A stretch of 64,000 bases of DNA from Pieris napi (GCF_905475465.1 NC_062248.1:7812001-7876000), one strand, 5' to 3'; positions 21,536 through 34,955 are shown, numbered from the stretch's first letter. Made by a program: numbers and translations. The notes: generated by a model not told the origin, from the letters alone.

Positions 21536-22741
21536 TTATTTGAACTGTCCAGGTGGTGCCGCAAATAGTGCACCACCTTGTTTAGATGCTGCTCTAGATG
21601 GAGCAAATCCTAAAAGTTTTTGGATGTTTTGCCTGAAATAAAATAAAATGATTCTTAGTCAATATTATTTGCAATTTGAAATTGTATATGTATATAGAAA
21701 TAATTAGTAAGAATAAAGTTTAAGCTAATACTTTTAAAGGAATTACCTACCGTATACTCATCGTACATAATATATACAAGAATATAAATGAGCAGTCAGT
21801 GTAATCATCACCAGGTAAATTTCTGTGGCTCAATCCTTGTATCCAAGATATAGGATGGAATGGCAATTTAGCTACAACCCTACCATCAAATCTGAAAATG
21901 ATTTCAATAAGTTTACATGTAAAAAAAGTAAAAATTCTTAAACTTAATTTTAGGGTCAAAATGGCTCAACCAACTAGACAATCAAGACGAAGATGAATGG
22001 TGCTTATTTTACTTACATACTATTAAACATGCTCAGAAGTGCTGTAAAAGCAAAACCAATAGCAAACATTGACTTCATCTTGTCCAATGATAAATCTCTA
22101 TTATTATTCTTTAGACGTTCTTCCTCACGCTCAATCTTTTTTTTGTGTTGTTTATCTAAGGAATCCCCATGTGCTTCTTTTCTACGCTCCACTTAAAATA
22201 TGAAAAAAAAGGTTTAACATAAAAAGAAGTAATTAATGTATTTGTAAACCATATGGTAAAGTGTAACTTACATTTCTTACTCTGACGTTCAACTTCCACC
22301 TTTAACTTTTGATATTTTTCAGTTCTATATACTAAAATCCAAGTTAGACCTGAAATTTAGATATTTTTTTTTACAAGTTGTAAAGTATATTAATAAGGTA
22401 AGTCAGTCTGAACTAGTTTTCAGTGTTGGAATAGTCAGACTTGATTTCGGTTTATTTATTAATCGACAAGTTAGGCAACGATAAGGCGCAAGGTAGCTGT
22501 CCAATTGCACACACCGCTCCCCGTAATAAGGTTCTTAAATTTTGGTCCAAGTTTAGGTCAAACTATAATTTTTATAGTCATTCGCTGGCTTTTTTAAGTT
22601 ATGCATGTAATGAGAATAACTACTCCTCGTACTACTAGTTAAACAACTCGATAAGATATTACATACTCTTTGAGGCTTACCTTCTCCCAAGAGTGCTGTA
22701 CAAATGGAAATAAAGACAATTAATAAGGAATCGCCCCACAT
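21536..22741 (-). CDS. TMCO1: TMCO1, ER calcium-leak channel / translocon factor
   Basis: ER membrane protein that releases calcium under overload and belongs to the GET1/Oxa1 insertase superfamily (known). Five minus-strand exons: 22741-22681, 22349-22272, 22191-22017, 21891-21751, 21632-21536; phases close to 183 residues, near the 188 of the short vertebrate form. N-terminal membrane helix 'LLIVFISICTALL', then a Lys/Glu-rich coiled coil (about 30-80) including 'HKKKIEREEERLKNNNRDLS', a second hydrophobic segment 'FAIGFAFTALLSMFN', the highly conserved 'FDGRVVAKLPFHP' and 'IQGLSHRNLPGDD', a third hydrophobic segment 'FIFLYILCTMS', and the tail 'LLGFAPSRAASKQ'. Divergent from DHX33 and convergent with FOXRED1. 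Near-perfect family match. Confidence 0.96.
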
Positions 22742-23375
22742 AATTTTAAATTGCAATTTTTTCTTATAAATTAACTATACTAATATTTAGTATTAGTGAG
22801 CCCAATAAAATTCTATACAAGAGCTATTTAATTAGTATTTGACATCGTAACTGGGAAGACTTTTAGGTTACTATTGTCAAATCTCACAACCATTGTGACA
22901 CAGTGGTCCACAGGCAGTAGATCAAGTAGAAGGAAAAACTTAAACACTGGGCTGATGAAATGATATCAGAAATAATATGCCAAAGGCAAAGTAAGGCATC
23001 GCATATATTTTCGTTTCACATATGTTGAACTTTTTACTTTGATTAGTCAGTGTTATTCAGATTGAAAGTAAATTAACAAATTAAACTTTCGTTGCGTTTG
23101 AGTATTCTTGTTGGTATTCTATTTTACTAGTTGTCAGTTGTCACTATTTGTATATCAAAATTCAAAATCAAATTTCAAAACTCTTAAACAATATTGAATT
23201 ACTTATCCACATGTTTTGGCTAACTTCGCTAAAACTTATTTTAAGTCATAATGCTTTAGTTGATTAATATAGTTAATTGAAACACTTAAATTTGACTTTG
23301 AAGCCAGATGTTTTGTTTAGTTAATAATTAGAGATGAGTTGAATTTTAGATCATTTGTTATTGTACTTTGAAGGC
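22742..23375. promoter_or_regulatory. Shared upstream region of TMCO1 and DHX33
   Basis: The 634 bp between the two divergent start codons must hold both promoters and 5' UTRs. A possible acceptor (TTTTAG before 23351) lies just upstream of the DHX33 ATG, so a 5' UTR exon may exist farther left. No TATA box is obvious. A bidirectional promoter is inferred from position only. Confidence 0.45.
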
Positions 23376-26300
23376 ATGGATTCTAAGTATGCATCGTATG
23401 GTAAGGAGAAAGATCAAAGAAATAAATTTGATATCAAAGCAAAAAAAATTAAGCTATCTGTTGATGGTAATAGTTTCAAAAATGTAAAAGAAAACAATCA
23501 GGCTAATGGATCATGTAATAATAACAATGTTAGTGCTCTAAATGAGGTTTCGGAAGATGTTCAAGAAGTAAGGAAATCTTTACCAGTGTATATTGTTCGA
23601 AATAGGTAAGGTATAAATAATAAGTATATATTTATTATTACTTGTGTACATTGGTGATATCTATATGTTTTACTAAAGTTAATAAATAAATCACATATTT
23701 ATGTGCTTCTTAGCATATTTTGGGTCAGAATAGGAGTTCAATATTATCCTTTATTTTTGGCCCAATCATGTTATATTGTAAAGGCAATTTTTTTTTAGAA
23801 TTTTAGAGGAGATACGGAAGAATAATACTATGATATTAATTGGAGAAACAGGTAGTGGTAAAACAACACAGATACCACAAATTTTACATGAACAGAGACT
23901 TGAGGGTAATGGAGCGATTGCCGTTACTCAACCAAGAAGAGTTGCCGCTATTACCCTTGCTCTAAGAGTTGCAACAGAAATGAACACAGAAATAGGATCA
24001 TATGTCGGGTATTTAATTTTTTATATTCAAATGAACATTTTGTATAAGCTTGTACTGTTATAGTGAACACTGTGTTTATTTAGCTCATAGGTTTTATTGG
24101 TAATATATAGTATTCAAAAATTTCTGTTGAAGTATAATATAGTATTAGTATTGTGTTTTTATTTTTTTCCACAAAAATTGTGGAATGATAGGTTATTTTA
24201 GAAACCGGCCAAGAATATATGAAAGGGGCTTAAATGCAATGGGATATACACTCAACCAAAGATGTAGAAAAAATACAATAATATTATATATGGTACTTTT
24301 ATATTTGCTTGCAGGTACTCAGTAAGATTTGAAGATGCTACCAGTCCAAAAACAAAAGTAATATATTTGACAGATGGAATGCTATTAAGGGAAGCTATAA
24401 TAGATCCCTTATTGAAGAAATATTCAATAATTATTTTAGATGAAGCCCATGAAAGAACAGTCAATACAGATGTACTCTTTGGAATTGTTAAGTTGGCACA
24501 AAAAGAGAGAAATTGTAAAGGAAACAAACTCAAGGTAGGCTGTTTGTTAACTTTTTAATTTGAGGTCAAAACAAAAATAATTATGTAAACCTCATACTTA
24601 AACCTTTACACTGTTTGCGTTTTCCCACAACATAAAAACTGCATGCAGCGCACAGCCGGTGTTTTAATGTAAGATCCTCCTCTAGAATTATGCTCCCCTC
24701 TACTCTAGTTAATTCTAAATAACATGAAATAAATGTTTTTAGGTTATAATTATGTCAGCAACAATGGATGTCGATACATTCAGAAATTATTATGACAATT
24801 GTTCAGTTGTTTATTTAGAGGGTAGGACGTATCCAGTTACAATATATCACTCAAAGACAAAACAAGATGACTATCAATATTCTGTTGTGTGTGCTATATT
24901 CCAACTTCATGTTACTACACCAGCTAAGTAAGTTGTTTGCTTTTGCAAATAAAAAATTAATGGTATAAAACTATGTAGTACTTATCTCTATTATAAAACA
25001 TAAAGAAAATGTAATTCAAGATTCTTTCAACTTCAGATTATTTCAACTGTTTCTCTTAAAATATTATGCATATACTAAAGGTAATATTTCCTTTACCAAT
25101 ATATATTTGTAACATTTTTAATATTTACTTTTTGTATTTTTCAGTCACCATTTTCTCGTATTCCTCACAGGCCAAGAAGAAATAGAAACAGTAATGGCTA
25201 ATATTAAACAAATTGCGAAGGTAATATTGAGGCAAAGATTTGTATCTATACTCTGATTTTTCATTCCGTAGAATTCTGACAGCTATAATTTTTTGACATG
25301 TCAGTTTTCAAACTTTTTGGTCGGGCACATTTTTTCAATTTCAATACGAGTTTGATCATCTGAGTCTACACATTAAAAGTGGGTAATTACGTTCCTTTTC
25401 ATCACAAACAGTAAAAAACGCACAAGTAAAGATAACATTGAAGTTTTTTTAAGTAATTAAAGTTTATTCGATATTGAATTGAAATATTTGTTATTTTTGC
25501 CACTTGAGTAAGTAAATATTAAGATTTACCTTTTTGTAGGTAACATAAAAAAATACGCAGCATTTTTTATTGCCCTCAGGTTAAATTTGTCCCTTTTTCG
25601 GCGGAGAACTTATGCAACACTTATGAAATTTCAGAATTCTACGGAGTTAAAAACCAGAGTATTCACTATTCAGTATAGCAACAATCTTTTTTTGGTGGAT
25701 ACCAAGTTTTTCATTACTTTACCTGATTTTCAAACTTACGTTAGACAAAAATATAATATCTAATAATTTGAATTGAATTATTGGAGGATCAATTTAAGTA
25801 TATAATCTACACTTAGAAACCATAGAATGTGGTCTTTTATTTTTTGAGACTTATTTAATTTTAAATCGTAAAACTCATATATATATATTTACAATATTTT
25901 GTATATAGCAAAAACTTTACAGGAATCGCCAGGTCCACCCATTAGAGTTTGCCCGTTGTATGCAGGTCTGCCTCCGGCAAAACAATTGCTAGTTTGGAAA
26001 TCAGTTCCTGAAGGTACAAGGAAAATTGTTCTAGCCACCAACATAGCTGAGGCCTCAGTGACCATTCCTCATATAAAATGTGTTATTGATACAGGCCTTG
26101 TAAAAGAACGGTGAGTTCACTTTTTTAATTGTGCATTTATGTAGATTTAAATACGTAGAAGGAGAGCTATCATCAATCATAAGTAATGAAGAATTATACA
26201 TCAACAATCATACTTTATAGGTTTGTGTCACTCTGCTGGTAGTACAAAATGGGACAAGGCCTTTTTACCATATATATTTCTATGACCTATTTATTAGGAG

Positions 26301-29300
26301 CTGGTGTAATGTGACGGGTGCAGAGCGCTTGCGAATAGTTCCCTGCTCGCAAGCCGCTTGTTGGCAGCGCGCTGGGCGGGCAGGAAGGACTGCCCCAGGC
26401 TCCGCGTACAGATTGTATACGAATGGTGACTTTAAGGCACGGCCACAGCATAATACGCCCGAAATTATAAGGTAAGCCTTTGTTATATGAAAGTTTAAGA
26501 ATAACTTTATTTCTCATAAGAATTGCATACATAATTCACTTACTGAGAAGCAATATGTAAAACTAAGATTAAATAATTATAGCGCATAGTTGTAGGTACG
26601 TATGTAAAATAACAAAACAAAACAGAAACAAAAATGTGGGTAGACATAATAAACTTGATTAGTCAACCAAGCAAAACACAGATGTTCGAATTTGATTTTT
26701 TACTAGATGTGGCATTGATGGCATAGTCTGATATAGCAAGTTTATATTGATTATTTTTCATATTTGTTTAAAAAACTTGAGCATTGCTTTGTAACTTGAA
26801 GACACGGACATGTATCGTTTAATTAGTATACAAAGAAAGATTAGGTATAGGAGAATCTAATTTTTATTTATTTACGAAAACCCTAAATTAATAAGAATAC
26901 ATAGTAAATAATAAAATAAGCTAAAGAAAATTACTATAGGCACATATATTACAACTTTTGGTTACCCATCGGACAATAAAAGATCCGTTAACCTATCGTG
27001 GACTAATATAATGTATAAATATGTAGCTTTCCCTTTCGTCTTCTGACGTACCCAACGACTTTTGTATAAAGACACAACACAACAAATAGACAAAAACGCA
27101 GCGTTATCACACTTAATAATTAAAATTATTTCATTACAGATGCCCTCTGGCTGCTACATTGTTAATGTTAATAGCGACAGGAATGGAGCCCAGTACATTT
27201 CCTTTGATTGACGCACCCTCTCTGGATTCCGTGCAGGCTTCATTAATTTTATTGAAAGAATTAGGTATGTTTTTGTTAATTTAGTTTTAATTATAAATTG
27301 TTTTTATCCGAATAGCTATGATGGCATTTTTGGGTTTTTTACGATAGCTTTATTATCATGTGGCGATTAAAAAAACTATGGAGAGTTTTTTCCGTTCTCG
27401 TTGTATGCCATTTGATTTGAGAACTTTTGTATATGGAAATTTAGAAGCATGTTTGAAGTGAAAACTTCTTAACGTTGTACAGTTTTTTGGAATGGGTAAA
27501 AAATGTTAAACTCGCGTCAGGGCAAATTCGTAAGACGGATGTTTTTTTAAAGGATTATGAACCTTCGTGCCATATACTAGTTACGGTTTTAATTCATTTG
27601 TCTCTTTCCTCAGATACATTGATGCACGTGGAATTGGACCTTAAGTCAATACATCAAGGTTTAATTTTGCGAAACGTCTAAAGCTTTAAAAAGCTTAAAA
27701 AAGGACAACGTTAATATTCAAGTTTTCACTTCTGCCGGCACTCCCGGAGTGCAACCCGTCGTTTTTTTTACTGACGTTCGTAATACTATGAATGAATTGC
27801 AATTTGTGTGTTTGTTTAAAGAACTAGTCGGTTATTAATTGTCAACTCGTAGGCTTTCTTATTTTATGGCATATAACACAATTTGAATTATTTTTAGGAG
27901 CAATAGAAAGCGAGAATAATCCGAAGTTGACTGTTCTCGGTAAGAAAATGACCGCGTTCCCAATAGATCCGAAATATTCAAAAGTTATTTTGAGCGCTCC
28001 TGAACATGGGTGTTTGGATGAGGTTAGATTTTAGTTGTAGTATATATAATTATAAATGATAATTTAAATTATTCCATGGAAATTTGTTACATTGATTTAT
28101 TATGAATTTTAACCACAATATTTTTAAATTAAAATTACACTTCCGCATTTCGCTTCCCACGTGGTAATTTAAAAAGTCAGTGTGTGTTTTTAACGTATTT
28201 CCAGGCGTTGAGTCTCGTAGCGGTAATGTCCAGTGAGAATGTTTTTCATACACCACTGCACAAGCGAGAGGAAGCTGTGAAAGCGAAACAGAAGTTTGTA
28301 TCGACACTCGGCGATCATATAACTCTTTTGAATGTATTCAAAATGTTTTGCAAAGCTCCTCTTAAAAAGGTAAGTTAGTTTTTAATTGTATTTTGAAACC
28401 TGGCAATTATCATTATTTTTTTTTATTATTTTTTTTATTTAGAAGATTAGCTTTAGACTTTCGTTCAGTATTTGTTAGTTCTATACTGTTACTTGTATTC
28501 TTTTTGTAATTTTTATATATTACCACGTGTGAATATAAGCTATACGTAGTGTTCATAAATAAATTACCAAACGACATAAAAAACTAAAATAATCTATACT
28601 CTGATTTTTAATTCCGTAGAATTCTGACAGCTATAATTTTTTGACATGTCAGTGATAGCAAACCTTTTTGGCCGGGCAGATTTTTTAATTTCAATACTGG
28701 TCTGAAAATCTGAGTCTATACATACATTTTATTGTTAGTTAATGTATCCATTTCATTAAGTGCGGTGCTCCACATTAAAAGTGGTAATTACGTTCCGTTT
28801 CATCACAAACGGTTGTTACCGTACGCACAAGAAAAGACAACATTTAATTTTTTTTAAAGGTTTACTAAACCTGGAATTAGTATGCAGGGATGCCAGCTAA
28901 AGAATAAAATAAAGTAGTTAAATTTAATTTAATACATATATGTATTGTTGAAATATTTGTTATTTTTGTATTAGGTCACTTGGGTAAGTAAATATTTAGA
29001 TTTACCTTTTTGTAGGTAAAACATTAAAAATACGTAGCATTTTTTTTATTGCCCTCAAATAAGTCAAATTTGTCCCTTTTTCGGTGGAGAACTTTTTAGT
29101 AGCAACACTTATGAAATGTCAGAATTCTACGGAATTTAAAATCAGAGTATAATATGTTTTTATTATGATGAATTAGTGAACATACTCATCACAGCACAGA
29201 ATCATCTATAAAAATACATATTAAAAAAAACAAACATGATAAAGTTTTACGAACTTTTTTGTGGGATACGAACTTGACCTTTTTCCAAATATCCTAAGGA

Positions 29301-30019
29301 GATCAGCAAATTTTAAATTAATTTTATTTATGTTACAGCAATGGTGTAAAGAAAATTACTTAAATCATAAGAATTTGTCGTACGCTTGTGATATTCGCCA
29401 GCAATTGTTAGCAATTTGTCAAAAGTTGAATATGGAAGTTTCGAGTTGCGGAACAGCTTTTGATCAGGTAATAATTTAATTTATTTCATAATCGATTCTA
29501 GTAACCCTAGGTGTTTCTAATCCATTATATTTGTAAAAACCTTTATTGCATTTGAAAAGCCACCAAAGGACAGATTTTTACCAAAAAATTGAAAGTGTTA
29601 TATCACTTTGGAATTCGGACTAAACGTGCCATCTTTTCATGTCACTCGCCAGTTAAAAAACTCGAGACAGAATTTTTTTTTATGTGGATTATCTTGTACA
29701 AAATATATTTTCATAGAATCGTACTAAATTTTTCTTTCAGTTATTAAAATGCCTTCTAAGCGGTTTATTCACAAACTGCGCATGGACTCGTGGGGGTATG
29801 ACAACAGGGGCGGGAAAGTATGCGACGGCGTCAGGCGCAGCGGCGGCCTTACACCCCGCTTCTTCACTACACGGTTTGAGGCCGCCACCGCCTGCAGTAC
29901 TTTATACCGAACTATTACACACGCGTAGAGCCTACCTCCTTACTGTATCGGCTATAGAACCTCATTGGTTGCATCAAGTCGCACCGGAGTACGCAAGACG
30001 CTGTCGCGCGAACCGGTGA
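23376..30019 (+). CDS. DHX33: DHX33, DEAH-box RNA helicase
   Basis: ATP-dependent RNA helicase of the DEAH/RHA group; the human protein acts in rRNA transcription, translation initiation and RNA sensing. Twelve exons: 23376-23605, 23799-24008, 24315-24534, 24743-24927, 25145-25220, 25923-26110, 26298-26471, 27140-27264, 27898-28022, 28205-28369, 29339-29467, 29741-30019; phases close to 701 residues (human 707). Motifs: Walker A 'GETGSGKT' 92-99, 'TQPRRVAA', DEAH 189-192, SAT 225-227, 'FLTGQEEIE', 'TNIAEASVTI', motif VI 'QRAGRAGR' 393-400, then winged-helix, ratchet and OB-fold blocks ending 'HWLHQVAPEY'. Exon 7, which encodes motif VI, is distinctly GC-rich and seems to carry one extra residue before QR. 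Exon 6 could start slightly upstream, but only the acceptor before 25923 keeps phase. Introns hold three MITEs. Confidence 0.95.
25250..25660. mobile_element. MITE copy 1 in DHX33 intron 5 (411 bp)
   Basis: Begins 'ACTCTGATTTTTCATTCCGT' and ends with its near reverse complement (about 30 bp inverted repeat containing 'GTAGAATTCTGA'). AT stands on both sides, compatible with a TA-type duplication of Tc1/mariner-like MITEs. It is clearly related along its length to the copy at 28598-29148. Confidence 0.82.
27455..27732. mobile_element. MITE in DHX33 intron 8 (278 bp)
   Basis: Inverted ends share GAAGTGAAAACTT and, slightly inside, 'AACGTTGT'. A 68-residue open frame runs across it but shows no protein-family features. 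The target duplication is unclear. Confidence 0.65.
28598..29148. mobile_element. MITE copy 2 in DHX33 intron 10 (551 bp)
   Basis: Same family as 25250-25660: same inverted ends, the shared blocks 'TTTTTTGACATGTCAGT' and 'TTTGTCCCTTTTTCGG' in the same order, plus about 140 bp of extra interior, so copy 1 is an internally shortened version or copy 2 an expanded one. AT flanks both ends. Confidence 0.82.
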
Positions 30020-30891
30020 CAGTTGACGTTGACATTAATGAGCGCGGGAATAAATTTTGACAAATACAACGCTAAAAGATGTTTGCAGAAGTTATTGCCG
30101 ATCCTTTTAATTCTTTAAATTACTGACTAGGAACATTGTTTGACGTGTTAAAATCGTGTTTTAAGTTTTTTTATAAAATTTCTAAATTGTAATTGTAATT
30201 GACGTTAATAATTAACGTCATTACGACGTCCATTGATTTATCACTTATCACTTGAAATTACATTTTTTGATGTAAACATTCAACATTTTGGGTTACTCTA
30301 GTGTATAATATATATTTATAATTATATCAGTTACCCTAAAGTTATTATAAAAACGAAGTTTTTATTTTATTTACGTGCTACATTTTTACAAAAAGCCCGT
30401 ATGAGTTTCACTTAAGAAAAATATTGTTTTTAGGAACTTAATACATCCAATTTCATTTTATATAATTAAACTGCGATCGTGAGAAAAATAATAAGATTAT
30501 TTCCCCTCTAACAATTTACCGAATGAAACAAAGTTATAAATATACTTAATAAGTTGTAAATTGTTTATATTTTTACTTTATTTTATTAATCTATTTTTAT
30601 AAGTTTTTGGGTTTTGACGCGTAAGTTATTAATTACATTTTAATGTCAGTCTATAAAAGTTGATGCAAAAAAATATTAAAAATGTTGAATTAGTGTTTCG
30701 CGACTTAAAACATTTTAAGCAGAGCCAGCAAAAGACGACGTTTCTTGGAAGTAATGTAAAAAAATTATAGAATTTATTGGACTTTGTTTTTATAAAGTAA
30801 GATAACAATGTTATATTATTTTTCTATAAAACAATTGCAATGTTAAGTATACAATGATGTAATTTCATTTAAGGTAACTAGGAAAGCGTTG

Positions 30892-30897
30892 AATAAA
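30892..30897 (+). terminator. Candidate distal poly(A) signal of DHX33
   Basis: AATAAA about 870 bp after the DHX33 stop, followed by TTTTATTTG. A closer AATAAA lies at 30049-30054, which would give a very short 3' UTR. Which is used cannot be told from sequence. Confidence 0.4.
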
Positions 30898-31576
30898 CAT
30901 ATTATATTAAGTTCTTAGTGTTTTATTTGAACTTTGTTTATAACTAGTTCGTTTATTATAATACCTCAAAGGAGGTATTGGCCATTGGTTGGTCCGAACT
31001 CTTAGGTTATCCAAAAAGAGAGCTTTAGGGTGCGTCCACATGTGGACTAACTCGACACTAGATGTATAGGGGAATTTACCACCGTCGTTATTGCGTTGTG
31101 ATATTTCCTACCATACGTACACTCTTCATTTTGTCAGTTCATCGATAAAACTAAGGGTACGATGCTGAAAATAATATCTTAAATATAGACAAGCAGAGAG
31201 TTGAATTTCATCATTAGATATATTTGAAGGTTTATTGCGGTAATGGCTAAATAGCTAAATCCTTTTGCAAGTCAACTAGCTACATACGCGAACGTTTTAT
31301 TTGATAAGATTGCAAATAAAATGTGTTTAACAAATCTTACAATGCGCCGTCGAATACCCAAACCCTCTCCGAGTCAGCATAGAAATTCGTTTACAAGCTA
31401 AAAGCTTTCCATTTGCACGGTAAAACGTAGGTACCTGTGTTAGTGCAAAGCTGAATATATTGCACCGACTTGCGTCTACTACGTGCTACTTTAAATAAAA
31501 GAAGCATTTTAATTCTTAAACTCACGATAGGTCTAATTAATATATCTAATTGGCAAAATCATAAAAATCCTCGTGC
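30898..31576. other. No gene seen
   Basis: Sequence downstream of DHX33 with no long frame, terminal repeat or RNA gene that I can recognise. Confidence 0.4.
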
Positions 31577-31785
31577 TATATTTTTTTGTGGCACAGGAGG
31601 AAAATGAGCAGGCGGGTTATTTTGAATAAGGATCTAACCGCCGCCCATGGAGACCTGCAACTCAGACCGAGCCGACCTTTGGGAAAATCGTATCGGTTCA
31701 AAAACATCTTTACTGGCACCACGTTCCATGAAGAGGTGGTGCTCGACAGGAAGTGCCTTAAAAAGTGTTTAATGTCATTATAATA
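31577..31785 (+). repeat. Dispersed repeat, family also at 61215
   Basis: Shared blocks with 61215-61445 include 'CCGCCGCCCATGGA', 'GTTCCATGAAGAGGTGGTG' and 'AAGTGCCTTAAAAAG' in the same order and spacing. I recall this sequence as a common lepidopteran interspersed repeat, but its class is unknown to me. The open frames on both strands are incidental. Confidence 0.6.
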
Positions 31786-31974
31786 TATTGGCCTAGCCAT
31801 GGAACAGCGGCATATTTCTCAAAATATGGATTATGTAAAACTCTATTCTTTTAGAATTACTTTTTTAGTACGAAGTTGAAGTCCCGCCCGCTGTTTGGCA
31901 TGGTTCAGACAGATTATGGGTTTGTTTTATGTTATATGTATAAGACAAGTCAGTGAACAATCTATCATCATATA

Positions 31975-32328
31975 TCTCTATATATATAAAATTCTCGTGT
32001 CACAATGTTCGTTCCCATACTCCTCCGAAACGGCTGCACCGATTCTTATGAAATTTATATTAATATTCAGTAAGTCTGAGAATTGGCTACTATCAATCTT
32101 TCAAAAGTGATTGAAGGTGTCCATCCCAAATAATTTTTCATTATTTTTTATATTTTTTTTTGTTATTATTTTGTTTATGATACAACATTCAACAATATAC
32201 AACCCCTAACTTTCACCCCTCTACGATCAACCCCTATTTTTATTATAGGATTGTTATTTTTATTGAACTAAAAACATGTTTCCTAGAAATAATATACATG
32301 GCAAAACAACGTTTGTCGTGTCAGCTAG
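31975..32328 (+). mobile_element. Non-autonomous Helitron-like element
   Basis: The left end is TCTCTATATATATAAAATTC, the next block is 'CTCGTGTCACAATGTTCG' and the right end is '...GTCAGCTAG' followed by T, as expected for Helitron ends (TC...CTAG, inserted at A/T). A short hairpin-like 'AACAACGTTTGT' lies just before the 3' end. No frame of note. Confidence 0.7.
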
Positions 32329-34880
32329 TAGATATATATAGATATATATAATCTAGTGCTTACCCGAAACAATTATGGATTCGCTAAAACAAAATCTGTG
32401 AAACCTGCATTACGACCTGTGCGTAGAAGTCGAAGTCATAAAAGTGGTCGTGTATCATTATGAGACTGAATATTTCAGTCGACATGAAATAAACATATGA
32501 ATAACAGATGTATTTATTAACACATAAAAACTGATTTTATGTGTACATTGAGTGGACTTTAAGGTAAGACTTGAAACCATGGAAAAGTATTAACGTAAAT
32601 ATACAAACGTTTATGTAAATACAATTTGCATTTCTTCGACGAGAAAATTATGCTAATTTATTAAAGAACCTTTGAATAGTCAAATCTCAAGGGGTATATC
32701 TACTTATGCAGAATTGTTGCCCAATCACGCGAATAATGCGGGCTTTTGTTAAGTAGCCTCCCTTTCTAACAAACTTGAATCAAGTTTTATTGGGTTACAA
32801 GTGTTTCTGTTTCAATACATTGTATCAATATTTTTTTTAAAGGATTACATTGTATACCGGACAAATTTTTAGAGCTTTTGACTATATAAGTTAGATGTCA
32901 CAAGTATAATAAATTCAGACAGTGATAAATAGTATTTAGCATTTTGTTTGTGAAGAGTCTTTATCGAGTTCGTGTCCATTTGTATATATAAATGTGTCAA
33001 GATATTCTTGAATAAGTTAATACACTTTATGCATATGAGCGTGCTTAAGGATATATCTCTTTAATCTATGCAAAACAATCTACTATTTGTCAATGAAATA
33101 ACACATCTGTAATTACATTTACAAAAGTTCTGGGTATGTGTAATGTGTATGGGGCCTACCATATGCTTTATTAAAATAATTCAGTTAAGATCCTGATGAG
33201 TTTATTTTCCTAAATTCAATAGCATTTTTTCTTGCTATGACCTCCTATAAACTGAAAAGTATTGGAATAGCATGACCGAATGAAATAACGATAATATTGT
33301 TTGTGTGTATTTTAATTGTCAAACAGGCTTACATAAGATTTCTATAATCATAAATAAAATCCAAAATTATTATGAATTATTCATTATCATAATATGCTTT
33401 TATGTTTTTAGTATATATGCAATATGCATATTAATTATTTATTAATTAACATTTTTTTGATATATTTTAAACGTAAAGTTTTCTAGTGCACTTAAGTTGA
33501 TACTTACATTTTTAAACGTTTCCGTCAAGTTCTGATAGGAGCTATCAATGTTTTTTTGTTTAAATTATGGGGAAAGTAATGTTAAAAAAATTGTCTTCCA
33601 AAAATAAATACCTATATCGAAGTGAATTCTCGATATAAAACCCTTTGCAAAAGATATTACAAAACAACTTTTAACTCGTAAAGCTAAGTGAATTTAATAT
33701 AAAATAAATTCCTTTTAATTGTACAAAGTTAGGTTATACCCTACCTTGTTTATATAATATAAATAATTATAATTTCTTTACAGCTTGACAAACTCGCTAA
33801 ATTGAGATGACTCTCAAGGCGAAGTTGAATTAGCGAAGAAGAGCCCCAATGAAATATATGAATATAAGCTTATATCCAATTGAACATTGCCTGAAGACAG
33901 ACATTCCTAACTAAATAAATATTGTTATTAGAATATTTTCAAATGGCTTATTATTTTCATACCTATTATAAATATGAAAAATACCTTTGTTTAGTTGAAG
34001 AAACAAAACAGCAGAGGAAAATAATACAATTCATGAACATAATAAGAAAACTTTTAATTATAATAAATAGTAGTGATATAGCATTCTTACTTTTTGCAAA
34101 ATGAAGAATCAGCCGGGGTGTCTATTTTTTACTTATACTATACTGATTCCTAAATAAGGCTTAGGTGTGTAATTAATTATGCTAAATTTGTATACAATTA
34201 TCGTTGAAGTCACAAGAAAGTCTACTTTGGTCCACGAAGTCAACGCGGGAAGCTGGTTTAAAATAATATATGATATTTTAGGTAATTGTTTTATTGCTTT
34301 TGTTATACTACCCACATACCTAATTTCTTAATTTAATATTGAAGGTACATTGAAATCTTTTACAAATCAAAGTCGTTGGACTATGCAAATTTAGTACAAC
34401 AAGTCATACTTCTATAACAAAGTCAGTAGAAGAGGATTGTCGTCTCGTTTCTTATCTTCGTTGAGCGTCGATCCAAAATAAAGCTCTTCAATACCTGAAA
34501 TATAAAAATTATAAAGGTACCTATATAAGACATAGTTTATATTCTTAATCGTACTTTTTGACCTACTTTTAATTAAAATATTGTATTATAATGTTCTAAA
34601 CTATTATTTGGTTACTTCGATAGAAAAAAGCTTAACAAAAAGCATTTTTTTAGAATCACTCATTCTGTCATAGTTTGAAGGCGAAACTGTCGAGTTTTGG
34701 TTGAGTCGCGATGACATGGTACGAATTTTCATACAAATTGAATGAACGAAATCTGTTTACCGCTAAGGTCACGTGGAAACATAAACTAGCGGCTTTAAAT
34801 GACGTCATGGTATGAATAAGCAACGCATCGCAGTTGTAGGTTGTCAACAGGCTCACAATAAGAGATCATGGTAGGCCACT
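32329..34880. other. Anonymous AT-rich DNA
   Basis: No conserved gene. On the minus strand 34494-34412 looks like a small terminal exon: TATATTTCAG, then an open frame of 26 codons containing 'LYFGSTLNEDKKRDDNP' and a TAG. No partner exon was found, so it is noted only as a candidate. Confidence 0.35.
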
Positions 34881-34955
34881 GCCCTGCGATTCTGTAACTC
34901 ACTTTTTTTTCTTTTTTTGTGTGAGTTTGAAAAGTGAGTTACAGAATCGCAGGGC
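34881..34955. mobile_element. 75-bp palindromic MITE remnant
   Basis: 'GCCCTGCGATTCTGTAACTC' at one edge and its exact inverse at the other, with a T-rich centre. The same ends bound the 242-bp element at 42653-42894, so this is a deletion derivative that is almost all stem. Confidence 0.8.

Noticed and set aside
27475..27681. 68-codon frame in DHX33 intron 8
   Set aside because: Lies wholly within a MITE with inverted ends; no splice signals or family match.
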